Assembly (NCBI GenBank): GCA_013213905.1
Contig: JABSSQ010000005.1
Coordinates: 1-44,877 of the forward strand
Length of the DNA stretch: 44,877 nt
Direction: 5' to 3'
From: Verrucomicrobiales bacterium
GTDB lineage: Bacteria; Verrucomicrobiota; Verrucomicrobiia; Verrucomicrobiales; DEV007
Every line of letters begins with the position of its first letter. Within the stretch, counting starts at the first letter, position 1. Below, one piece after another: positions 28,740 through 39,200 of the stretch. The notes below the pieces were generated by a model, which was not told the origin of the DNA, made no database searches, and worked only from the letters and a program-made list of their open reading frames with translations. The translations under genes and the position numbers were made by a program.

Positions 28740-30386
28740 TTGAGCACGCAGGAAAAAACTGTTTCAGCCGACGTCGCCGACGAGATCGATCGTCGCCGCA
28801 CTTTCGCGATCATTTCCCACCCGGACGCCGGTAAAACCACGCTGACGGAAAAGCTCCTGCTCTACGGAGGTGCCATTCACCTGGCAGGAAGCGTCACCGC
28901 TCGTAAGAACCAGAACTCCACCGCCAGTGACTGGATGGAGATGGAGAAAGAGCGTGGTATCTCCGTGTCTTCCACCGTGCTCCAGTTCGAATACGACGGA
29001 TCCTGCGTGAACCTGCTCGACACGCCCGGTCACCACGATTTCTCCGAGGACACCTACCGCGTGCTCTCCGCCGTCGACTCAGCCGTCATGGTGATTGATG
29101 CCGGTAAAGGTATCGAGGCCCAGACGCTGAAGCTCTTTGAAGTCTGCCGAAAGCGAGGCGTTCCCATCTTCGTGTTCATCAATAAGATGGACCGCCCTTC
29201 CCGCCCGCCGCTCGAACTGATTGACGAACTCGAGCGTGTCCTTGGACTCCCGCCCGTGCCCCTCAATTGGCCGCTTGGTGATGGTCCGCGCTTCCGCGGA
29301 ATCTTCGACCGCGAGAAGAACGCCGTGAACCTCTTTGAGCGCACTCCCCACGGAGCGTTCAAAGCGCCGCTCTCCGTGGCCGGCATTGAGGATGAGGCCG
29401 TCAAGAATGAGGTCGACTCCGAGATCTACGATGCTGCCGTGCAGGAAATCGATCTTCTCGACGGTGTTACCGAAGAACTTGATATGGCGAAGGTGCTCGA
29501 AGGCCAGCAGATGCCTATCTTCTTCGGCAGTGCGATGAACAACTTCGGCGTGGAGCTGATGCTTCAGCGCTTCCTTGAACTCGCTCCCAAGCCTGCTGCG
29601 CGTGAGTCCAAAGGCGAACCCGTCAGCCCGCATCACGATGCGTTCTCCGGCTTCGTGTTCAAGATCCAGGCAAACATGAACCCGCGTCACCGCGACCGGG
29701 CCGTGTTCATTCGAATCGTTTCGGGCGTCTTCGAACGAGACATGCAGGTCAATGACGTCCGCACCGGCAAGAAGGTGCGACTCGGCAACGCCCAGAAGCT
29801 GTTCGGTCAGGATCGGGAAACGCTCGACCACGCCTACGCCGGCGACATCCTCGCCCTTGTCGGCAACTATGACTTCCTCATTGGCGACACCGTCACCAGC
29901 AACAACAAGCTGATCTACGACGAGATGCCGCGCTTCAAGCCGGAGTGCTTTTCCTATCTCTTCAACAACGACACCGCCAACATCAAGCGCTACCGCGCCG
30001 GTCTCGAGCAGTTGCTCAAAGAGGGCGTTGCCCAGGCCTACGATGTCCACGGAAGTGCCCAGCGAGTTCCCTTGCTCGGAGCTGTCGGCCCCCTTCAGTT
30101 CGAAGTCTTCAAGGCACGCCTAGAGAACGAATACAACGTCGACTGCCGCCTCGAAGGTTCTCCCTGGTCCGTAGCCCAGTGGGTTCGCCCGAAGGATCCG
30201 GTTCCCGACGCCAACACTCGCGATGCGCCTGATGTCACCCTGCCGTCGGGCTGCTCCCTCGCCCGTGACGAAGAAGATCAGTGGATCGTTTTGCTTCCGG
30301 CGGCGTATCTTGTGAGTATCTTGCACGACCGGAACGAAGCGTTTGAGTTCAGCGACTCTCCGTTTCCTTCGCCGGTGCACGACTGA
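28740..30386 (+). CDS. prfC: Peptide chain release factor 3
   Basis: RRRTFAIISHPDAGKTTLTEKLLLYGGAIHLAGSVTARKNQNSTASDWMEMEKERGISVSSTVLQFEYDG; DTPGHHDFSEDTYRVL; NKMDRP. TTG start at 28740 gives the canonical N-terminus. Confidence 0.97.
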   Translation: MSTQEKTVSADVADEIDRRRTFAIISHPDAGKTTLTEKLLLYGGAIHLAGSVTARKNQNSTASDWMEMEKERGISVSSTVLQFEYDGSCVNLLDTPGHHDFSEDTYRVLSAVDSAVMVIDAGKGIEAQTLKLFEVCRKRGVPIFVFINKMDRPSRPPLELIDELERVLGLPPVPLNWPLGDGPRFRGIFDREKNAVNLFERTPHGAFKAPLSVAGIEDEAVKNEVDSEIYDAAVQEIDLLDGVTEELDMAKVLEGQQMPIFFGSAMNNFGVELMLQRFLELAPKPAARESKGEPVSPHHDAFSGFVFKIQANMNPRHRDRAVFIRIVSGVFERDMQVNDVRTGKKVRLGNAQKLFGQDRETLDHAYAGDILALVGNYDFLIGDTVTSNNKLIYDEMPRFKPECFSYLFNNDTANIKRYRAGLEQLLKEGVAQAYDVHGSAQRVPLLGAVGPLQFEVFKARLENEYNVDCRLEGSPWSVAQWVRPKDPVPDANTRDAPDVTLPSGCSLARDEEDQWIVLLPAAYLVSILHDRNEAFEFSDSPFPSPVHD

Positions 30387-30392
30387 TTCATT

Positions 30393-31232
30393 ATGACTGC
30401 TGCGATCCTCTCCATCCTTGCCCTGCTCGGTATCGGAGGAGGCATCGCCTGGATCCGGGGAAAGAAGCAAAAACGCCGCGCGGATCTTCTTGCCAAACCG
30501 CTGCCCGAAGAGTGGCAGGAAATCATCGGTAAGGATTTCCCCCGCTACCAGGGACTGCCTGCTGAACTCCGCCGTTCTCTCGATGGATACATCCAGATTC
30601 TCATGGCGGAGAAACGCTTCGAACCCTGTGGTGGTCTCGAAGAAGTCAGCCTGCGAATGAAACTTCTCATCTGTGCGCAGGCAGGCCTTTTGCTGATCCG
30701 CCTGAAACAGCACGGGTTCTACCGAAAGCTGAAGTCCATCCTCGTTTATCCCGGTGCCTTTCAGGACAGTGGCCGCCGGCGTTTCGGGCTTCACGAGGAA
30801 GAAGACGACTTCACCATGCTGGGTGAATCCTGGTCAACCGGGTCGGTCATTCTCTCGTGGGAGAGCATCCTCGCCGGCGCCCGCAATGCCGATGACGGAA
30901 TGAATGTCGTCATTCATGAATTCGCTCACCAACTCGACCAGGTCGACGGCGCCGCTGACGGGGTTCCGATTCTGCAGGACCGCTCCGCTTACCAGCAATG
31001 GGCCAAGGTCTTTCTTCGCAACTACGAAGAACTCGTTGAGGAGGTTGAACGAGGCAAAGGACGGCGGTCACTCATTGATCCCTACGGAGCCACCAATCCC
31101 GCCGAGTTCTTTGCCGTCGCTTCCGAAACCTTTTACGAAGAGGCCCGACAGCTCAAAAAGAACCAGCCCGATCTCTACGACGAGCTGAAGAGGTTTTACG
31201 GCGTCGATCCCGCGAGCTGGGAACGCGTTTAG
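30393..31232 (+). CDS. mtfA: Zinc-dependent peptidase, MtfA family
   Basis: VVIHEFAHQLDQVDGAADGVP (HExxH) and PAEFFAVASETFYE; N-terminal TM anchor. Confidence 0.92.
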   Translation: MTAAILSILALLGIGGGIAWIRGKKQKRRADLLAKPLPEEWQEIIGKDFPRYQGLPAELRRSLDGYIQILMAEKRFEPCGGLEEVSLRMKLLICAQAGLLLIRLKQHGFYRKLKSILVYPGAFQDSGRRRFGLHEEEDDFTMLGESWSTGSVILSWESILAGARNADDGMNVVIHEFAHQLDQVDGAADGVPILQDRSAYQQWAKVFLRNYEELVEEVERGKGRRSLIDPYGATNPAEFFAVASETFYEEARQLKKNQPDLYDELKRFYGVDPASWERV

Positions 31233-31234
31233 TC

Positions 31235-31867
31235 CTACTCTGAAAGAGCCGCCTTACTCTCTTCGGAAAGATTCGCGATGGGGTAGCGATAGACCTGCCC
31301 ATTCGCCAGTTTCAGGAGAGCGACGTCACCTTCGACGCGGAGCAGAGTTGCCGTGATCGTTTTCCCTTCGGTGTTGGTCCACTCACGCGGCTGGGCTGGC
31401 TCGGGAAGCCCGCTTTCTTTCTCATCCATCTTGCCACCATCTACGCTGGCAACAAACCCCGGTTCGCCCTCCTTGGGCATGTAACCCTTCTCGCCGGTCT
31501 TGCCGTCGATGGTGGCACCTTCCGCAATCCAAAGCTGGACCATGGCAGTTTCTTCCGGGGTGAGACGCTCGCCTTTGCCTTCAGGAGGCATCGCGTCCTT
31601 GTCATCGGCGGGACGAAAGAGGGTCACGAAGAGATAACTGGCATCCCAGTCGCCGGGAACCACGATATTATTCTTATCGAGGCGGGCCGCGAAGTGCTTC
31701 GGATCATCCACCTTAAAGCCCCCCTTTACCTTGACGGAATCGCTGTGACACTCCGCACACTTCTTCGTGAAGATGGGCATGATGTCCTTCTCATACTCGA
31801 GGGCATACAATGGGACTGTCAGAAGAGCTGCCGCGGCGATGAGGGTATACGTTTTCACAGCATTCAT
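31235..31867 (-). CDS. Planctomycete-type cytochrome c domain protein with C-terminal SHD1-like domain
   Basis: YEKDIMPIFTKKCAECHSDSVKVKGGFKVDDP (CxxCH); C-terminal REWTNTEGKTITATLLRVEGDVALLKLANGQVYRYPIANLSEESK resembles SLA1 homology domain 1. Confidence 0.88.
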   Translation of the reverse strand: MNAVKTYTLIAAAALLTVPLYALEYEKDIMPIFTKKCAECHSDSVKVKGGFKVDDPKHFAARLDKNNIVVPGDWDASYLFVTLFRPADDKDAMPPEGKGERLTPEETAMVQLWIAEGATIDGKTGEKGYMPKEGEPGFVASVDGGKMDEKESGLPEPAQPREWTNTEGKTITATLLRVEGDVALLKLANGQVYRYPIANLSEESKAALSE

Positions 31868-31922
31868 TCTACGTTCCGCGGCGGCAAAGTCACTTCGGCT
31901 CGACGACATCATTGCGGGAAAT

Positions 31923-32309
31923 TTACAGTAACGGAGGCAGGAGGAAGATAACCATCGCCGCCACATTGAGCCCAAAGGTCACCAGGCCAATCACAAGGTA
32001 CATCGGAGATACCTTTCCCTGCTTGATCAAGCTGATCAGCATCCAAACGCAGATGCCCTGTGTGATAAAAAAGAGCAACCAGATCACGAACCAGAAATCC
32101 CCGATCCACTTGATCAGTCCGAAGCGCCAGTGAGCCATCAGGAGCAGGCCCGAATTCAGCATCCCGAGACCAAGGCCCTTGACGGCGCCTTCATGACGCA
32201 CAGGGGAAAACGACACGAACAGGCCGGCGACGATTTGGATAACAGCAACAATGGCCCAGATCAACGCCGGCTCCATCGCCACAGCTTCAACTTCAGAAGT
32301 AGGATTCAT
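31923..32309 (-). CDS. Membrane protein, four TM segments, unknown function
   Basis: 128 aa hydrophobic ORF abutting the upstream gene (stop at 32310). Confidence 0.78.
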   Translation of the reverse strand: MNPTSEVEAVAMEPALIWAIVAVIQIVAGLFVSFSPVRHEGAVKGLGLGMLNSGLLLMAHWRFGLIKWIGDFWFVIWLLFFITQGICVWMLISLIKQGKVSPMYLVIGLVTFGLNVAAMVIFLLPPLL

Positions 32310-32930
32310 TCACTCAGATTTGGATTCGACCTGTCGACGCTTCACTTCCCGTTCCATCGAGATCAGCGTGCCCGGCATCGATTTTTTCTGCCCCTGCTTT
32401 ATCACAAACCGGGGCGCAAAGACACCGGGATCAATGTGCAGAGCATAGACGACCAGGAAAGTAGATTCGTCCGGTCCATCAAAAATCCACCAGGCACCGG
32501 TCACGTTCTTGATTTCCCCCCCAAGGTAGAAAAACTCCGTTTTCGATTTCGGGGTCAGGACGTAACGCAGGGTGTAGGTGTAGGCGCCCTTGGGTCCGCC
32601 AACGTGAGTGCGTTGTTTCACAGTCAGGACATTCCCTTCTTCCTCAAGCACCTCCGAATCAAGAATCCCGTCGACATAATCCTCCGCGTCTTCCTTGTCG
32701 TTGAGCACTTCCCAGATCAGGTCGCGCGACCCGGTAATCAGCCGCCCCGCGGTGACAAAGCGCTGATCCGGTTCGGCGCCATCGTCAGGACGGGAGGAGA
32801 AGATCACCGCTTCGCCTGACTCCAGCACGCTTCGATGCTCTTCGGACAATGCTGTATACTCCCACGCCTGAAGACCGGGAAGAAGGAGAGCAAAGGCCGG
32901 AATGAACCAGACTATAGAAATGTGTTTCAC
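32310..32930 (-). CDS. Secreted START/SRPBCC-like lipid-binding domain protein
   Basis: Signal peptide MKHISIVWFIPAFALLLPGLQA; RDLIWEVLNDKEDAEDYVDGILDSEVLEEEGNVLTVKQRTHVG...YTYTLRYVLTPKSKTEFFYLGGEIKNVTGAWWIFDGPDESTFLVVYALHIDPG is START-like. Confidence 0.72.
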   Translation of the reverse strand: MKHISIVWFIPAFALLLPGLQAWEYTALSEEHRSVLESGEAVIFSSRPDDGAEPDQRFVTAGRLITGSRDLIWEVLNDKEDAEDYVDGILDSEVLEEEGNVLTVKQRTHVGGPKGAYTYTLRYVLTPKSKTEFFYLGGEIKNVTGAWWIFDGPDESTFLVVYALHIDPGVFAPRFVIKQGQKKSMPGTLISMEREVKRRQVESKSE

Positions 32931-33085
32931 GCGTTCCTGAAACTAACATAGAAAGGGTTCAAATCGACGGTGGAATTCAATCGATAAGGTGGGCAGCTTA
33001 CGCCGATTCGAAAGACCTCCGACTTCCGCTATCATTCGAAAACGCCCTCCCTATGATCGCCCCTGGCAATCCCGGATCCTGTATC

Positions 33086-33120
33086 ATTCATGGAGGCATG
33101 ATTACCCTGCCTCGATGAAT
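33086..33120 (-). terminator. Long imperfect hairpin downstream of msrA
   Basis: ATTCATGGAGGCA-tgattaccc-TGCCTCGATGAAT: 13-nt arms with one mismatch, ending about 15 nt past the msrA stop. Confidence 0.5.
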
Positions 33121-33135
33121 AGAAGGTGAGAAACT

Positions 33136-33825
33136 CTACTCTGACCCTTCCGCCGCCGGCTTGTCCTTCACCGGAATGGGAACTCCCAGCTTCTTGAGCT
33201 TCGGATAAAGCACAGCCCGAAGGTAGCCGTTGCCCGGATTTTCGCGGGCATAGTTCTGGTGATAATCCTCCGCCTCGTAAAACTCCATTGCTTCGACCAC
33301 TTCGGTTACGATATCACCCCTGAATTCCCCTGACTCGGCCAGTTCCCGAATCTTCGATTCGGCCGCCAGCTTCTGAACATCGTCGTGATAGAAAATGACC
33401 GAGCGGTATTGAGGCCCTTTGTCCGGTCCCTGGCGATCCAGCTGGGTCGGATCATGGGATTCAAAGAAGCGGTCCAGCACCTCACTGTAAGCGATCACCT
33501 CAGGATCAAAGTGCACCTGGACAACCTCGGCATGCTCCGTCCGACCGGAAGCGACGCGTGAGTAATCAGCATCTCCAGCGCTTCCTCCCATGTAACCGGA
33601 GACTGCTGACAAAACGCCGTCGGTCTGGTGAAACACTTCCTCAACGCACCAGAAGCACCCACCTCCAACGGTGGCCACTCCCGATCCCTCAGGAATTTCA
33701 GCCAAATCAGGATCTACCGGCATCACTTCTGTCTCGGCGCCCGTGAGGAAATACGGCTGCATCAAACGCCAACCAATGAAAGTCGCCAGAGCGAACGCGA
33801 GAAACACATATAAACCTGCTTTCAT
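33136..33825 (-). CDS. msrA: Peptide-methionine (S)-S-oxide reductase, N-terminally membrane-anchored
   Basis: MKAGLYVFLAFALATFIGWRLMQPYF TM anchor; ATVGGGCFWCVEEVFHQTDGVLSAVSGYMGGS; YHQNYARENPGNGYLRAVLYPKLKKL. Confidence 0.95.
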   Translation of the reverse strand: MKAGLYVFLAFALATFIGWRLMQPYFLTGAETEVMPVDPDLAEIPEGSGVATVGGGCFWCVEEVFHQTDGVLSAVSGYMGGSAGDADYSRVASGRTEHAEVVQVHFDPEVIAYSEVLDRFFESHDPTQLDRQGPDKGPQYRSVIFYHDDVQKLAAESKIRELAESGEFRGDIVTEVVEAMEFYEAEDYHQNYARENPGNGYLRAVLYPKLKKLGVPIPVKDKPAAEGSE

Positions 33826-33972
33826 CTTTCTTCCTTTCGCTTCAATTGAGTTGCTCTCGCCGTAAAGGGCTGAAGCAATACGGAACCTCGTTCTGATCGA
33901 TCCAGGCAAGCGCAATAACTTTCGTCGCCTGAACTGGTGACGAATTGAGCCGGAGGTAGGAATTTCCGCCAA

Positions 33973-33999
33973 GCTGACGCGTCTGATCAGACGCGCAGC
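33973..33999. repeat. 18-bp perfect palindrome in an extended inverted repeat
   Basis: GCTG-a-CGCGTCTGATCAGACGCG-CAGC; centre 33978-33995 is self-complementary; lies in the msrA-moxR intergenic region. Confidence 0.85.
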
Positions 34000-34260
34000 C
34001 GGCGCGGTAAGCCATCCATCTTCTTTCCATATCACTAAAGACGAAAGAATTTCGAAACACTTACGTATCCTGCTTCCTCTCCCCCGGAACCAATCTACTA
34101 TCCCCATTTTACCTATCCCGAACCCGCTCGGCCCTTTCGAGCACCGACACCCCCGCTATCGCGCAAAAATCCAATTCGACAGGACTTTTCAGAACCGCTT
34201 ATCATTCCATTTCCGGGCAGTTTGGCACCCATCCTGCCCCCAAAGGTAACGCACTCCACC

Positions 34261-35301
34261 ATGGCAGCAACGGCATCCCCTCCCGAACCAGAACTCGGTA
34301 GCTCCGACAAGGAAGTTATCGAAGAACTCAAAGCGGCCCACGCGGCCATGAAACAGCAACTCGACCTGGTGATCGTGGGGCAGGACGAAGTCATCGAGCA
34401 GCTGCTGATTTCCATTTTCTGTCGATCCCATGCCCTTCTCGTCGGTGTGCCGGGCCTGGCCAAGACTCTGCTCGTCTCCACCCTCTCGGAAGTCCTCGAT
34501 CTCAGCTTCAAGCGGATCCAGTTCACCCCCGATCTCATGCCCGCCGACATTACCGGCACCGAGGTCCTCGAGGAAGACCATGGAACCGGCAAGCGTATCT
34601 TCAAATTCGTCAAAGGTCCCGTCTTCGCGAACATGATCCTGGCCGATGAGATCAACCGGACCCCGCCGAAAACGCAGGCCGCCCTGCTCGAGGCGATGCA
34701 GGAACATCACGTCACCATCGGCGAAGAAACCTACCCCCTGCCTGAGCCGTTCTTCGTCCTCGCCACGCAGAACCCCATCGAACAGGAGGGCACCTATCCC
34801 CTGCCCGAAGCGCAGCTGGACCGTTTCATGTTCAACATCCGGGTGAACTACCCCACCGCTGAAGAGGAAGAATCCATCATCAAGCGCGTCACCGGGACCT
34901 ACAAAGCCCAGATCGAGAAACAGCTCACCGGCGAAACCGTCCTGAAACTCCAGGACGTCGTCCGACGAGTGCCCGCTGCCGATCACGTTGTTTCCTACGC
35001 GGCCCAGATCGCTCGAGCCTCCCGCCCCAAAGAAGAGGGCGCTCCTGATTTCGTCAAAGAAATGGTCTCCTGGGGAGCGGGTCCGCGAGCCGGCATTTAC
35101 CTGGTTCTTGCCGCCAAGGCCCGCGCTATTCTCCAGGGACGATATCACACGACTACCGCCGATGTACGCGCCGTGGTTCACCCCGTGCTGCGTCACCGCG
35201 TCCTGACCACGTTCAACGCGGAGGCCGCCGGGGTCACCAGCGACGACATCGTCACCATGCTGGTCGACCAGTTCCAGCCGAGTGCTGACCTCGACATTTG
35301 A
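34261..35301 (+). CDS. MoxR-family AAA+ ATPase
   Basis: [103 protein letters not shown]. Confidence 0.97.
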   Translation: MAATASPPEPELGSSDKEVIEELKAAHAAMKQQLDLVIVGQDEVIEQLLISIFCRSHALLVGVPGLAKTLLVSTLSEVLDLSFKRIQFTPDLMPADITGTEVLEEDHGTGKRIFKFVKGPVFANMILADEINRTPPKTQAALLEAMQEHHVTIGEETYPLPEPFFVLATQNPIEQEGTYPLPEAQLDRFMFNIRVNYPTAEEEESIIKRVTGTYKAQIEKQLTGETVLKLQDVVRRVPAADHVVSYAAQIARASRPKEEGAPDFVKEMVSWGAGPRAGIYLVLAAKARAILQGRYHTTTADVRAVVHPVLRHRVLTTFNAEAAGVTSDDIVTMLVDQFQPSADLDI

Positions 35302-35305
35302 TTCC

Positions 35306-36238
35306 ATGCCGGAAAGCGCGTCACCCGCCTTCACCGACCTGCTTCCGGGCGAGATCATCAACATGATCTCCCGGTTGGAATTCCTCGCGCGCAGCGCGAA
35401 GGAAGGCACCATCAACGGCCGCCACTCCAGCCCCCACAAAGGTTTCTCGGTTGAGTTCGCCGAACACCGCCAATATGTGAGCGGAGACGACCTCCGCAAT
35501 CTCGACTGGCGGGTCTACGGCAAAAGCGACCGTTACTACATCAAGCAATTCATCGAGGAGACCAACATGCGAGTCACCATCCTCCTCGATGCGTCGGGGT
35601 CGATGGCCTACTCCGGCGACGAAGCAACTTCGCTGGGTGGGCGTGAATGCCTCTCCAAGTTTGAATACGGCCGCTATCTCGCCGCCGCACTGACCTACCT
35701 CTTGATCCGACAGCAGGATGCCGTCGGCCTCGTCACCTTTGCTGACGGCATCAAGCGCTACCTTCGCCCCACAGCCAAACCCAGCCAGGTCCGTGCTATT
35801 CTCGAAGAGCTGTCTAACACTCAGCCCACCGAAGACACCCGTTGCGCCGACACCTTTCACGAGATTGCCGAACGCATTCCATCGCGCGGACTCGTCATTG
35901 TGATCAGTGATCTCTTCGATGATGCCGAAGCCATCAAGAACGCGCTCCATCACTTCCGCTATAAGAACCACGAGCTCGTCGTTTTCCATCTCATGGCGGA
36001 AGAGGAGTTGACCTTCCCCTTCGAAAAGTTCGACGACTTTCGCTGCCTCGAAGTCGAGGGCCGCAAACTCAACATCGACCCTTCGACAATCCGGGCCTCT
36101 TATCTCGACCGGGTCCGCGAGCACCTCAAGGCCATGGAACTGGCCTGCGGCCAAATGCAGGCGGACTACGTTCCGATCAATACCAAGACCGGAGTGCCGG
36201 AGGCACTATTCACCTACTTTTCTCAAAGAAAGACCTGA
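35306..36238 (+). CDS. DUF58 domain protein
   Basis: RHSSPHKGFSVEFAEHRQYVSGDDLRNLDWRVYGKSDRYYIKQFIEETNMRVTILLDASGSM; 4 nt after moxR. Confidence 0.95.
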   Translation: MPESASPAFTDLLPGEIINMISRLEFLARSAKEGTINGRHSSPHKGFSVEFAEHRQYVSGDDLRNLDWRVYGKSDRYYIKQFIEETNMRVTILLDASGSMAYSGDEATSLGGRECLSKFEYGRYLAAALTYLLIRQQDAVGLVTFADGIKRYLRPTAKPSQVRAILEELSNTQPTEDTRCADTFHEIAERIPSRGLVIVISDLFDDAEAIKNALHHFRYKNHELVVFHLMAEEELTFPFEKFDDFRCLEVEGRKLNIDPSTIRASYLDRVREHLKAMELACGQMQADYVPINTKTGVPEALFTYFSQRKT

Positions 36239-36241
36239 TCC

Positions 36242-39200
36242 TTGTTGTTTCTCAATACAGCGCTCGTGATCGGAGCTCTTGCGATTGCCATTCCGATCAT
36301 CATTCACCTGCTCAATCGCCGTTCCAAGAAGATCGTCGACTGGGGTGCGATGAACTTTCTGCTCGAGTCGCTCGCGATTCGAAACCGCCGCATCCAACTC
36401 GAGGAAGCGCTTCTCATGGCGACGCGTTGCCTCCTCGTCGGGCTCCTCGCACTGGCGCTGGCGAGACCGTTCATCCCGCCGGGCACGACCATTCCCTGGA
36501 TCGTCATTCTCCCCGTCATGCTGATCGGCGTCGTCGGTCTGGGTGTTGCGGTGGTTCTTCACGGCGAGAAAAAATGGCAGCGCTGGATCGGGGGCACCTC
36601 CATTATCCTGCTGCTTTCCTGCATTGGTCTGATCGCGTTTGAGAAGTACCTCAACCTCTCCCGATTCACCCCGGGGGCCCGACAGGATGTGGCGCTGATT
36701 ATCGATGGTTCGACTTCCATGTCGATCATGACCAACGGCGAGACCAACTTTGAACGAGCAGTCGAGGAAGCACGAACTCTGATCAAACGCGCTCCGCGCG
36801 GACATGCCTTCAGTCTCATCCTCGGCGGCCCGTCACCGACCGGCATCATTCTTGACCCCACCACTGATCGCGCCGAACTCGAAACCGCCCTCGATGATCT
36901 CGCCCCTATCGACGGGGCCATGGCGACCTACCAGACCTTCACGCTGGCTTCGCTCAGTCTTGCCCGCGGTGACAATCCGGCCAAACAAATCGTTATCCTG
37001 ACTGATGAACAGAATATCGGCTGGGAAATCGGCAAAGCCGGTCAATGGAGTTTTCTGCGCGACGCCTTCCAGAATCTCACCACCGAGCCCCAGATCCTGC
37101 TTCGCAAGCTTCCCCTGCCGGACTACATCCGAAACCTCGCCGTCACCGACGTCGCTTTTTCGCGCGAGATCGTTGGGGTCGACCGCCCCGTCGACATCTC
37201 CGTCACAGTTCGCAATACCGGCAACGAAGCTGTTACCCCGGGTGCGCTGCTTCTTTCTGTCGGAGAAAGCCGCCCCTACCGGGACCAGTCCATCGCCCAG
37301 CTCCAACCTGGAGAAAAACAAACCGTCACCTTTTCCCATCAGTTCTCCGATCCCGGCGCTCACTATGTCTCGGCAGAACTCGAAGTTCAGGATGACATCG
37401 CCACTGACAACCAGGGCTTCTACGCCACCAACGTCGCCGACCGTCTCAAGGTGCTCATCGTCGATGGACGACCTTCCGGCCGGGTGCTTGACCGGGCCTC
37501 GACCTTCGCCGCGGTCGCCCTGGCGCCTTCGTCCCTCACTCTCGATCCCACCCTCAAGGCCAACAACGAAGCTGTCGCTGACGAGTCGTCCGACAATTTC
37601 GACATGTTCTACGACCCCACCCTCGACCTCATCGAATTTCTGGTCGAACCCATCGTCGTTAATGCGCCCGAGATTGCCACCATTTCGGAATTCGAACCCT
37701 ACGATGCCGTCATTCTCGGCGACGTCCCCCGTCTTCCCGAAGCCACCGCCAAAGCTCTCGCTTCCTACGTTCGCAGTGGCGGCGGCCTGCTCGTGGCTGC
37801 CGGTCACAAGTCCCAGCCTGACTTCTACAACCAGTGGAAACTCGGAGACGGTCTCCCCGTGCTTCCCGCCCTGCTCGACGACCAACCCACCGTCGCCAAC
37901 ACCGGCGAGCACTTCACGCCTTCTCCCGGCTCACTCACCCACCCCGCTCTTCGCAAAGTCGCCGAGCCCGGCAAGAGCGATTTCCTCGAGACCTTCATCA
38001 CGAATTACCGTGGGCAGGAGGTTCCCGAATCTCTCAATCGCATCACCTCGGTCGGCGCCCGCTTGAACAATGGCGCCATCCTTCTTTCCAACCGTCAGCT
38101 TGGCCGGGGCCAGGTTATCCTGACAAGCATACCACTCGACCTCACTTCGGGGAATCTTGTCACCCGCCAGGCGTTTCTGCCCTACCTGCACGAACTGGTC
38201 TACTACCTCGCTGACCCGGCCGCCTACGAACTCAACCTCGACCCGGGATGGGAGATCAGCATCAATCTCGCGGCACGCCGTGGCCGCGCCATCGGGCAGG
38301 GCCTGGTCGGCAAATACTACAAAGACAGCTACACCAAGGAACCTTCCCTCGTAAGAACCGACGATTCCATCAAGTTCAACTGGCACAACGGCACGCCGGC
38401 CGCAGGTATCCCGGTCGACAAGTTTCGAGTTGAGTGGGAAGGCAGCCTCCAGTTCCCCGAGACCAATCGCTACGCCTTCATCACCGACCTCGACGGAAGG
38501 CTCAACGTTACGATCAACAACAAGCGCATCGGAGATTTCAAGTCACCCGGCAGCCGCAAGCAGATCGGCTTCAAATTCGAAGGCGACAAATGGTATGACT
38601 TCCGCGCCACTTTCGAGGATGAAGGTGGAGACGCCAAGGCCACCCTGATGTGGGAGTCCGACTCCATGGGCCGGCAGGTTATCCCGTCCCGCGCCTTCCG
38701 CACTTTCTCCCAGGAAGAAGACGAAGCCGGCCGCCAGTCATCGCTCACTTCCTACCAGGTCAAGGGCCCCGGAGGCCGGCCCCGCACCGCTCAGCTTGCT
38801 TCGGTCGGAACCGGATCCATCCTCAAGCTTCAGGGCGAAATTTCCTCGGGCCTCTACCACCTCGTTGTCCCCGAAGAGCAGCGTCTTTTCTTCTCCCATT
38901 TCCTCGCCGAAGAAGGTTCCGAAATTCCCTTCACCGTCCGACGTGACGAATACGAGAGCCAGTTGGAGAGACTCTCCGAAGCTGACTACAACTTCATCGG
39001 TAACTTCGTAACCCTGTCACAGCCACAGACCCTTGAGGAGTTGGTGGGATTTCTCAACGGAAACCAGTTCGGCCAGGAGCTCTGGCGCTACCTGGCGATC
39101 GGCGCCTTCCTCTTTCTCCTCCTTGAGGTCACTCTTTCACGCTGGATCGCCCACAGTCGACGGATGGGAGAGGACATCACGATCCAATTTGAATCCAAGG

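Noticed and set aside
33842-34060. 72-aa minus ORF upstream of msrA
   Set aside because: Spans the intergenic palindrome, has no domain and no clear start; probably fortuitous.
34222-34238. Possible sigma54 promoter TTGGCACCCATCCTGCC upstream of moxR
   Set aside because: The TTGC element is imperfect, and the implied start would exclude the only visible Shine-Dalgarno-like AAAGG at 34242-34246.
34189-35499. 436-aa minus-strand ORF
   Set aside because: Fully antisense to moxR and the start of DUF58; typical shadow ORF of GC-rich coding DNA.
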